Below are positions 26,198-33,368 of a stretch of DNA of 34,739 nt, one piece after another. This DNA comes from Clostridiales bacterium (GTDB lineage Bacteria; Bacillota; Clostridia; Lachnospirales; Lachnospiraceae), in NCBI GenBank assembly GCA_020859985.1, contig JAJBVD010000082.1:1-34739 (forward strand). Reading direction: 5' to 3'. Below the pieces are notes generated by a model. That model was not told the origin of the DNA. It did not search any database and saw nothing but the letters and a program-made list of their open reading frames with translations. Made by a program: the position numbers and the translations under genes. Each line of letters begins with the position of its first letter. Within the stretch, counting starts at the first letter, position 1.

Positions 26198-26317
26198 ATG
26201 ACAGCTTATGAGACCGTAATGGTCGTACTTGGGATACTGGGTTTACTGGTTTCCTTTGGAGGCTTGTTAATAGCGTTGCTTGTCTTTCTCGATAAGAGGA
26301 ACAAGAGAAATAAATAA
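26198..26317 (+). CDS. Putative holin-like type I toxin (39 aa)
   Basis: Encodes MTAYETVMVVLGILGLLVS, then a second part of the same hydrophobic helix and a basic tail LDKRNKRNK. GGGAGGTGG lies 8 bases before ATG 26198. One membrane helix with a charged end is the pattern of the putative holin-like toxins (TxpA/BsrG-type) of Firmicutes, which damage the membrane unless repressed by an antisense RNA. A promoter reads toward it from the opposite strand (26418-26446). It was too short for routine gene finding. Toxicity is not shown by sequence. Confidence 0.75.
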   Translation: MTAYETVMVVLGILGLLVSFGGLLIALLVFLDKRNKRNK

Positions 26318-26318
26318 T

Positions 26319-26411
26319 GCCCATCCCGTCTGCCAACGAGATGGGCGCCTCTCAATGAGAGGTTTGTAATACCCAATCGGGGGCATCCACCTTGGAGTGG
26401 GTGCTTTCCTT
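26319..26411 (-). ncRNA. Putative antisense RNA antitoxin for the 26198 toxin
   Basis: On the minus strand TTGAAA (26446-26441), a 17-bp spacer and TATAGT (26423-26418) form a near-consensus promoter, starting about 26411. The RNA begins with a hairpin from GCACCCAC/GTGGATGC (26404-26383), then CCTCTC-AAT-GAGAGG (26362-26348), and reaches the GCCCATC/GATGGGC hairpin (26346-26319) just past the toxin stop. Its 3' end may extend into the toxin gene. Layout matches convergent toxin/antisense pairs. Confidence 0.6.
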
Positions 26412-26466
26412 TTTAATACTATATCATTAGATCGGATAAATTTCAATAAGTATTTTGCGATGATTA

Positions 26467-26506
26467 AGCAGAGAATAGCGTGAAGAGCTGTCTCTGCTAT
26501 TTTTTT
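26467..26506 (+). terminator. Rho-independent terminator after the toxin locus
   Basis: AGCAGAGA (26467-26474) pairs with TCTCTGCT (26491-26498), followed by ATTTTTTT. It closes plus-strand transcripts from the toxin region before the resolvase gene. Confidence 0.7.
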
Positions 26507-26594
26507 GCAACTATCTGACGGCAAGGTTAATATGCAAATTTAGCGTAGAAGAAAGAAAATAAATTTTTCTGATATTTTGAATGGGAGAATATAG

Positions 26595-27203
<609 letters not shown>

Positions 27204-27252
27204 GCGGGCAATTTTACAGGAATGTGTACGTTCCTGTAAATGCCTGCTTTTT
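27204..27252 (+). terminator. Strong terminator after the resolvase
   Basis: GCGGGCA then TTTACAGGAA pair with TTCCTGTAAA then TGCCTGC around an 8-base loop, 17 bp in total with a 2-base bulge, followed by TTTTT. It begins right at the stop codon and marks the border between ICE-like DNA and the AT-rich cargo. Confidence 0.85.
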
Positions 27253-27431
27253 AATATTATCGTCTATATTACCACACCAATTCGAGTTTTACCACTATAA
27301 ATTCAGCAAAAATGACAAGTAATTTGATTCGGTTAAAGTTTCAAAATCACTTGTCCAAAACGTACACTTTTTTATAGGTAGGAAAAAATAATGGTATAAA
27401 TTGCAGACGCAAAAGGGAAAAGATAACATAG

Positions 27432-27548
27432 TTGTTTGACATTATCTTTTTGAAAACTTCAATATATTTGAACAGATAATTGCTTAACAGTTACAAAAAA
27501 CAGCTATTATTAATCGTAGGAACCTTAATTTGCAATATTGTCAAACAA
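27432..27548 (+). promoter_or_regulatory. Promoter/operator region of the cargo operon
   Basis: The 346 bases from 27253 to 27598 have no gene. TTGACA (27436-27441) with CAATAT 18 bp downstream is a plausible promoter. A perfect 10-bp inverted repeat, TTGTTTGACA (27432-27441) and TGTCAAACAA (27539-27548), overlaps the -35 and recurs about 50 bases before the first gene. Such a pair could bind a looping regulator. No regulator gene is visible in the operon. Confidence 0.45.
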
Positions 27549-27598
27549 TAAGCGTTTTGATGAAAAACATCATTTAATGTATGAAAGGAAAGAAAAGA

Positions 27599-28822
27599 AT
27601 GAAACAGTTAGTATGTGAAATGTGTGGGAGTACCGATCTAATTAAACAAGACGGTGTGTTTGTATGCCAAATATGTGGATGTAAGTATTCTGTTGAAGAA
27701 GCTAAAAAAATGATGGTAGAAGGGACCGTTGAAGTACAAGGCACTGTTTCTCTTGATAAATCTGGAGAATATATGAATTTATACCAGATGGCATGTGATG
27801 CCATGCGCGATGGAAATTTTGAGAGTGCATATAATTATAGTTCGAAAGCATTGATTATTAATTCTAATGAAGCGGAACTCATTGGAATACAAGGGTTGTC
27901 TATTTTAGGTAAAGAGGAAATTGTTAAGGATGTACCCACTTCATGTGTAAATGCTATATCTAGAATGTTTAAGACATTTGAGGAGAGTCAGGATTCTTTT
28001 GATGATAAAATCAGAAAACTTTCAAACATTACGGACTACTTGGCGTCTGCATGCAAACATAAGGTTGAACTTTATGAAGAAGAAACTTCGAGATTAAATA
28101 GTCAGAAAGTTGATTATTCATCTCGAGCTGAAACTTCTGCCGCTGCAAATCTTGCATTACAATCTTTAGGAGGTAATATTTTAACTCAACAAAAAGCCGA
28201 AGCTGATTTAAACAAGGAAAAAGAAAAAAGACTTCATAACGAGGAATTAGATAGCCAAATCTATAAAATTAGTAGAAAGAAAGATGCTGTTCAAAGGTAT
28301 CAACGTGAAGTAAATAATGAAATTGATTCTGCTAAGAGAAAGATATATAGACAAAAAGAAAAATATTCTTATGATGAATATTGGAAAACTCGAACGGAAG
28401 AACGTAAAAGTATGGAAAAAGATGTTGCATCATATACAAGTGAAATAGAATTACTCAAAAAACAAATTGCCGAATTTGATAAAGAAAAAGAACCTATTTT
28501 AGCTGCGATTTCTGCGTCTGTTCCAGCAGAAGCTACATTGGAAGAAATTAAGGAATCAATCAGAACACTTGAAAATAAGAGAGCAAATCTCGGTATGCTC
28601 AAGGGACGTGAAAGAAAAAGGATTACATTAGAAATAGCGGATTTAAGAGAAAAAATAAATGTTTATGAAGAAGAGGTCAAACGACAAAAGAATGATTTAA
28701 AAGAAGAAAATGCAACAAAACTTGCTGCTGTAGAAGAAAAAATTGAACCTTATCGAAAAAAAGTTGATGAATTATTAGAAAAGAAAAACGCGATAGTGGT
28801 GGAACTTAATAAAGCAAGATAA
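27599..28822 (+). CDS. Cargo gene 1: zinc-ribbon, TPR-like, coiled-coil protein
   Basis: 407 aa from ATG 27599 (AAAGGAAAG upstream; ATG 27581 is an alternative). The N-terminal zinc ribbon has Cys6-x2-Cys9 and Cys23-x2-Cys26, followed by a short VEGTVEVQG strand, a TPR-like helical pair (MACDAMRDGNFESAYNYSSKALIINSNEAELI) and a long Lys/Glu-rich coiled coil to the end. LGMLKGRERKRITLEIADLREKI near residue 335 has a counterpart in cargo gene 4. No catalytic domain is seen, so a scaffold or sensor role is likelier. First gene of an AT-rich operon with an SPFH protein and a membrane protein. Confidence 0.8.
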   Translation: MKQLVCEMCGSTDLIKQDGVFVCQICGCKYSVEEAKKMMVEGTVEVQGTVSLDKSGEYMNLYQMACDAMRDGNFESAYNYSSKALIINSNEAELIGIQGLSILGKEEIVKDVPTSCVNAISRMFKTFEESQDSFDDKIRKLSNITDYLASACKHKVELYEEETSRLNSQKVDYSSRAETSAAANLALQSLGGNILTQQKAEADLNKEKEKRLHNEELDSQIYKISRKKDAVQRYQREVNNEIDSAKRKIYRQKEKYSYDEYWKTRTEERKSMEKDVASYTSEIELLKKQIAEFDKEKEPILAAISASVPAEATLEEIKESIRTLENKRANLGMLKGRERKRITLEIADLREKINVYEEEVKRQKNDLKEENATKLAAVEEKIEPYRKKVDELLEKKNAIVVELNKAR

Positions 28823-28873
28823 AATAATTAAATATAAAATTTAAAAGCTCTATTAAGAAAGGAATGAAAATTA

Positions 28874-30049
28874 GTGAAGATAGCAAGCGTTATTAAATAT
28901 GAGGGCGATAATAGTACTTTTGTATGGAAACATCCTTGTGAGGATTTTAATACATCTACTCAATTAATTGTTCATGAATCACAGGAAGCAATATTTTTCT
29001 TGAATGGACAAGCACTTGATTTGTTTGGACCGGGGCGTCACACGTTAGAAACGCAAAACATTCCATTGTTGCGACGAGTAATCAATATACAAACAGATGG
29101 AGAGACTGTATTTCATTGTGAAGTATATTTCATCAATAAAACAGAGCAGATGGCAATTCGATGGGGAACAGACAGTAAAGTACAGTATATGGAGCCTACA
29201 TATAATTTTCCTATTTCTTTTGGTGCAAGTGGGGAAATGTCGCTAAGTGTTGATGATTCCAGAAAATTATTAATACGATTAGTTGGTACGGAACGAATTT
29301 TAACGAGACAGCAACTTACATCTTATTTTCGAGGAATATTAATGACAAAAGTTAAAACATATATAGCACAAACTATGCGTACTAATGCCATTAGTATATT
29401 TGAAATAGATGAAAACATGGAATCTTTTTCGGATGAACTTCATAAACGATTGATTCCCGATTTTTTGAATTATGGTGTTAAACTTAATCGCTTTAATATA
29501 ACTACGATTGTCAGACCTGAAGGTGATCCACTATATGAAAAGTTTAAGGAACTTCACTTTAGACAATATGCAGATGTTGCTGAAGCACAGTTGCAGCAGA
29601 AAGTTGGTGTGATAGAACAGCAAACAGAGGCGCAGAAAACAATTATTCAGTCCAAAGCAATTGCTCAAAAACGTCAACAAGAGGGATACACTTATCAACA
29701 GGAAAGAGGGTTTGATGTGGCAGAAAAAGCCGCACAAAATGAAGCCGTCGGTGAGTTTTCGAATATGGGAATTGGTATTGGTATGATGTCTGGTGTTGGC
29801 GGCACAGTTGGAGGTATGGTTGGTAGTGCTGTATCAGACGCTTTTTCCGGAATAAATCAAACATCAACACAGTCAAAAGCTGATAATAGGTACTGCGATC
29901 AGTGCGGTGCTGAATTGACTCCTGGGGCGACTTTTTGTGATCAATGCGGTGCAGCTCAAACCAGACCGGATATATGTTCTAATTGCGGATTCAGATTTAT
30001 AAAACCAGGTAGGTTTTGTCCGAAATGTGGAACGAAAAGGGAGGGATAA
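28874..30049 (+). CDS. Cargo gene 2: SPFH-domain protein with C-terminal zinc ribbons (COG4260/YdjI-like)
   Basis: 391 aa from GTG 28874 with AAAGGA upstream. The first ~240 residues (VWKHPCEDFNTSTQLIVHESQEAIFFLNGQALDLFGPGRHTLETQNIPLL, FHCEVYFINKT, VDDSRKLLIRLVGTE) are the SPFH/band-7 domain of the 'virion core protein'/YdjI type. A coiled stretch (EAQLQQKVGVIEQQTEAQ), a Gly/Met-rich segment and two zinc ribbons (CDQCGAELTPGATFCDQCG; CSNCGFRFIKPGRFCPKCG) follow. SPFH proteins oligomerise at membranes; B. subtilis YdjI works with YdjG/YdjH and PspA in envelope stress. Here it probably forms the membrane platform for the other cargo proteins. Confidence 0.9.
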   Translation: MKIASVIKYEGDNSTFVWKHPCEDFNTSTQLIVHESQEAIFFLNGQALDLFGPGRHTLETQNIPLLRRVINIQTDGETVFHCEVYFINKTEQMAIRWGTDSKVQYMEPTYNFPISFGASGEMSLSVDDSRKLLIRLVGTERILTRQQLTSYFRGILMTKVKTYIAQTMRTNAISIFEIDENMESFSDELHKRLIPDFLNYGVKLNRFNITTIVRPEGDPLYEKFKELHFRQYADVAEAQLQQKVGVIEQQTEAQKTIIQSKAIAQKRQQEGYTYQQERGFDVAEKAAQNEAVGEFSNMGIGIGMMSGVGGTVGGMVGSAVSDAFSGINQTSTQSKADNRYCDQCGAELTPGATFCDQCGAAQTRPDICSNCGFRFIKPGRFCPKCGTKREG

Positions 30050-30053
30050 TTTT

Positions 30054-30716
30054 ATGCTCAAAAAAAGTAGTTATATTGCTCTGCTTTTATTAGCCGTTAT
30101 AATTAGTGCCATTGCTTTTATTATTCCAACTGATAAAACAATGACATTTTGGATATCTTATATTTTTTTGATGATCGCATTTGTGGCTCAAATAGTAATT
30201 TGGAATATCTCTTTTAACAATAGGAACACCAAGACAAGCATATTTCTGAACTTACCAATCACCATAGTAGGGGCAATATATTTAGTTATTCAGATAATTG
30301 CATTTGTTATTTTTACAGCTATTCCATCAATTCCAGTGTGGATTACATTTGTTGTCTGTATTATAATTGTGGGAATATTAGGTATCTGCATGATTTCTGT
30401 TAAAGCTGGAACGAATGAAATTGAACATGTAGAATCAAGGGTGCAGCAAAAAGTTTCATTTATTCAAGATTCACAGTGCAAAATTGAATTACTCATGGAA
30501 AAAGAAAATGATGATGAGACTAGAGCACAATTACAACAACTTGCTGAGAAAATACGATTCAGTGATCCTATGAGTAATGATGCTCTTGTTGAAATTGAAA
30601 GAGCAATATGTCAAAAAATAGATGAACTTAAAAATGCATCTGACAAAAATACTGTTATACAGGAACTTAATTTGCTTCTAAGCGAGAGAAATATGAAATG
30701 TAAAAGTTCTAAATAA
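30054..30716 (+). CDS. Cargo gene 3: four-helix membrane protein with cytoplasmic helical domain
   Basis: 220 aa from ATG 30054 with AGGGAGGG upstream, starting 4 bases after the SPFH stop. Four hydrophobic segments (about 6-26, 33-53, 65-88, 93-115) are followed by ~100 polar, helical residues (VESRVQQKVSFIQDSQCKIELLMEKENDDETRAQLQQLAEKIRFSDPMSNDALVEIERAI). No family recognised. Tight linkage to the SPFH gene suggests it anchors or signals with it. An in-frame start at 30027 would overlap the upstream gene and lacks a good ribosome site. Confidence 0.78.
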   Translation: MLKKSSYIALLLLAVIISAIAFIIPTDKTMTFWISYIFLMIAFVAQIVIWNISFNNRNTKTSIFLNLPITIVGAIYLVIQIIAFVIFTAIPSIPVWITFVVCIIIVGILGICMISVKAGTNEIEHVESRVQQKVSFIQDSQCKIELLMEKENDDETRAQLQQLAEKIRFSDPMSNDALVEIERAICQKIDELKNASDKNTVIQELNLLLSERNMKCKSSK

Positions 30717-30730
30717 GGAGGGCGTAACAA

Positions 30731-32065
30731 ATGGCAACATTAACCTGTGATATTTGTGGTGGACAACTTTCTATGGACCCTAGTGGGGAATTTGCTATCT
30801 GCGAAAGTTGTGGAATGAAACATACTAAGGATAGAGTTAAGGCAAAGGTTCAAGAAATAACAGGTGTAGTAAAAATTGACGATACTGATGCTGTAAAAGA
30901 GCAAATTTCGAACTGGGAAAAAATGGCTGAGAATGCCTTTAATAATAATAGCTATGCAGAAGCATATACTTATTATTGTAAAATATTGGAAAAAAATGTT
31001 AATCATTGGCTTGCAACATACAGAAAAGGTTTATGTCTAGGATGGCAAGGGAACTTAAAGAATATGCATTCAGCGGAAGTTTTGGGTGGAATTGTTGATG
31101 CTACAAAATTGTTGGTTGCAGATAAAACTATACCAGATATATATAAGGCACAGCATACATTACAGATGGCAGTGGAACTTTATGGTTGGATTAATGCTTT
31201 AAATAGCTCTTGCATTCAACATCGAGACAAATTTGCAAACCAAGTCGTAAGTGCGGCTTATGAGTTTTATCAAGAGATGCAAGTGATAAGTACACTTCTC
31301 ACCTTTGACATAGGAATGATAACAGAATACGTATATGATAATGCTTGGGATAGAGATATAATTAATAAATATACAGGAGCTGTTATTATGTTAGGGGTTC
31401 CGATGGTTACAAATATGAAGACTACCTTTAGAATTAAAACTGGAAGCAAATGGAATCAAACGTTTAACAGATATGATGCTGTATTTCAAGAAGTGTCTCC
31501 CGATTATAAAACAATTTCAGCAAGTAATGATTTAAATAATTGTATTAATACTTTCAGCCATAATGCAACTATTTGGACGGCTAATTATAAGAAAAAGATA
31601 TCTGATAAAAAAATTGCTGATTATTGGAATGAGCATATGGAAGAAAAACAACAGTATGAAGATAGAATAGCTGAGATTGATAGTGAACTAGTCGAACCTA
31701 TGGAGAAAATCAAAGGATATGATAAACAAATTACAGAAATTCGAAAAGACCTTAAGCAATCTTTACCTGTTGGAGAACAAATATCTATAAAACAAAAACA
31801 GAGAACTGATTTAGTTATGCAAAAAGCTCAACTTGGATTATTTGCGGGAAAACAAAAGAAACAGCTTCAAACTCAAATAGATGAATTACAGTCGGAAATA
31901 GATAAACTTTATTTATCTGAAAAAGAACAGAAACAAAAAATACAGGATGATGTAAACGCTAGAGTAGCAGTAATAGAAAAGGAAAGAAAACCATTTGCTG
32001 ATCGTGTTGCTGCTTTATCTTCTGAAAAAGATCAGATTAATCATGAATTAACAAAGGAACGTTAG
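30731..32065 (+). CDS. Cargo gene 4: zinc-ribbon, TPR-like, coiled-coil protein (relative of gene 1)
   Basis: 444 aa; AAGGAGGG precedes ATG 30731. Zinc ribbon with Cys6-x2-Cys9 and Cys24-x2-Cys27, then a TPR-like pair (AENAFNNNSYAEAYTYYCKILEKNVNHWLATYRKGLCLG), a central helical region of ~180 residues absent from gene 1, and a C-terminal coiled coil. LGLFAGKQKKQLQTQIDELQSEIDKL matches the position and pattern of LGMLKGRERKR in gene 1. Shared architecture, not just zinc fingers, suggests the two are paralogues with separate partners. Function unknown. Confidence 0.8.
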   Translation: MATLTCDICGGQLSMDPSGEFAICESCGMKHTKDRVKAKVQEITGVVKIDDTDAVKEQISNWEKMAENAFNNNSYAEAYTYYCKILEKNVNHWLATYRKGLCLGWQGNLKNMHSAEVLGGIVDATKLLVADKTIPDIYKAQHTLQMAVELYGWINALNSSCIQHRDKFANQVVSAAYEFYQEMQVISTLLTFDIGMITEYVYDNAWDRDIINKYTGAVIMLGVPMVTNMKTTFRIKTGSKWNQTFNRYDAVFQEVSPDYKTISASNDLNNCINTFSHNATIWTANYKKKISDKKIADYWNEHMEEKQQYEDRIAEIDSELVEPMEKIKGYDKQITEIRKDLKQSLPVGEQISIKQKQRTDLVMQKAQLGLFAGKQKKQLQTQIDELQSEIDKLYLSEKEQKQKIQDDVNARVAVIEKERKPFADRVAALSSEKDQINHELTKER

Positions 32066-32128
32066 AATTTTATTTCATATAATTTTATAACAGTAAAATA
32101 TTTGTATAATCTAGATAAGGAGAAAATT

Positions 32129-32470
32129 ATGAGCATAGTTTATGAAGAAAATAGTAGATTAGGATATTTTGGCCATGATATTATTTGCCTGATTGCTGAT
32201 GGGAAAACAGAAAGTGCGGAAACAATATTGAAGCATATCTGCAAAGGTGACATTGTACACTATATTATTAATAAATATAGGGATGTAGAGAATATAGATG
32301 CTGCTATATATGAGCAGAATGACTATAGCAATCTTGAGACAATTTTTGAAAAGTATTATTATTTGGAAATAACGCACGATGTAAAAGCGAGAATTGGCAT
32401 TACGGATTTAGAAAAAGATGGTATGCTAATATTACTAGACATTATCCTTAAAGAATTATCTGGCGAATGA
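32129..32470 (+). CDS. Cargo gene 5: small acidic protein of unknown function
   Basis: 113 aa from ATG 32129 (AAGGAG just upstream; the open frame extends to a TTG at 32102). Mixed alpha/beta, acidic: MSIVYEENSRLGYFGHDIICLIADGKTESAETILKHICKGD. No family recognised, no membrane segment. It is 63 bases after gene 4, and a terminator follows, so it is the last gene of the cargo operon. A TATAAT at 32105-32110 could give it a separate promoter, but I see no -35. Confidence 0.7.
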   Translation: MSIVYEENSRLGYFGHDIICLIADGKTESAETILKHICKGDIVHYIINKYRDVENIDAAIYEQNDYSNLETIFEKYYYLEITHDVKARIGITDLEKDGMLILLDIILKELSGE

Positions 32471-32497
32471 TAAAATAGAATTAATATATGGTTTGGT

Positions 32498-32525
32498 GGA
32501 CTTCAAATTATTTGGAGTCCTTTTT
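32498..32525 (+). terminator. Terminator of the cargo operon
   Basis: GGACTTCAAA (32498-32507) pairs with TTTGGAGTCC (32511-32520), with one G-U pair, around a 3-base loop, followed by TTTTT. Confidence 0.85.
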
Positions 32526-32825
32526 ATGCTTTTTGTAATTTCACATGGAAATTGATTTTTTGCTTTCACTTGAGTCGTGCCTGCTCACTTTGCCAGTAGG
32601 GCGTTTTTTCTGGATTGAGACACTAATCAATGATTTTAGAGTTGAAATCTTTGGTTGTAAATGGTATCTTATCGTTAAGAGAGAAACATCCGCCAGTAAA
32701 GTGGTTGGCCTCCAGAATTGATGCAACAAGTCTACATGTTCCGGTCAAGTAACAAAGTAAGCTAGTTATTGTTGTTGGAGAATGATAGCTTAGCAGCGGT
32801 TTTACAGGAATTACAAAAAAATTTC
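32526..32825. other. Intergenic stretch without recognisable genes
   Basis: About 300 bases between the cargo terminator and the antisense promoter at 32826. The only open frame of note is on the minus strand (32541-32729, 62 codons) with no ribosome site and no recognisable product. It may be a decayed remnant; nothing else is seen. Confidence 0.5.
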
Positions 32826-32854
32826 TTGAAGTGCTAAAAATCTTGTGTTATAGT
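32826..32854 (+). promoter_or_regulatory. Promoter of the second antisense RNA
   Basis: TTGAAG (32826-32831), 17-bp spacer, TATAGT (32849-32854); same layout and -10 as the antisense promoter of the first toxin module. Confidence 0.7.
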
Positions 32855-32860
32855 ATCCAT

Positions 32861-32980
32861 AAAGAAAGACACCTGCTGGAACAGGTGCCTTCCGGGAGCT
32901 ACCGATAGACGGTTAGCCGCAATAAAGCAATTCATTTAGAAATGACCGCTCAACTTGTCACGGCTGGGGCGGTCATTTCT
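32861..32980 (+). ncRNA. Putative antisense RNA antitoxin of the second toxin module
   Basis: Starts about 32861 and opens with the hairpin CACCTG-CTGGAA-CAGGTG (32870-32887), then a GCTACCG/CGGTTAGC hairpin (32899-32918), and ends at a perfect 12-bp stem AGAAATGACCGC/GCGGTCATTTCT (32938-32949, 32969-32980). That stem overlaps the 3' end of the toxin gene, so it can terminate both transcripts and provides a complementary region between them. Confidence 0.62.
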
Positions 32981-33071
32981 GTGTCTTGTTAATATCCTTG
33001 CCTAAGGAATATCCCATACCAAAGCAGGTTAGGCCGAAGCTCAACACTGCAATAAGTTCGAAAATATCCAT
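32973..33071 (-). CDS. Second putative holin-like type I toxin (32 aa)
   Basis: Minus strand, MDIFELIAVLSFGLTCFGMG then YSLGKDINKTQK: one hydrophobic helix and a basic polar tail. GGAGGG lies 9 bases before the ATG (33071). A promoter TTGTTA-18-TATGAT (33217-33188 on the minus strand) predicts a ~110-base structured leader, with the motif GAGCTACC...CGGTTAGCC that also occurs in the opposing antisense RNA. It differs in sequence from the 26198 toxin but shares size, helix and the antisense arrangement. Confidence 0.7.
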   Translation of the reverse strand: MDIFELIAVLSFGLTCFGMGYSLGKDINKTQK

Positions 33072-33362
33072 CAGCTTAGCCCTCCTTTCACCGGATTCCC
33101 TTGCGGGTTTCTATGTAATCAGAGGGTCACAGTCCCTCTGCAGAGGGCTAACCGCCTACCATCCTGGTAGCTCTTGCCGATTATCCTATCATAGTTCGAC
33201 AAAAAAATCTATAACAAAATATATTTTTGCAAAATAACTGAAATACAGCTCATTTTTGCATAATGGCAAATCAAAATTGCAGGTCGGGAAAATCCGCTTA
33301 AATTCTGAAAAAATCACACAATTTAAAAATTTCATAAAATACGACTTGACTTCCTCGACGTG

Positions 33363-33368
33363 AAGGGT
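33363..33368 (+). repeat. attR core AAGGGT
   Basis: Matches the left-end copy and is followed directly by GAG TTG CTT AGG GAC, the continuation of the coupling-protein gene. The 160 bases to its left (33200-33362) are AT-rich, with no gene, and probably include the right recombinase binding site. Confidence 0.85.

Noticed and set aside
32541-32729. 62-codon minus-strand open frame after the cargo operon
   Set aside because: No ribosome site and no recognisable product; may be a remnant, but not supportable as a gene.
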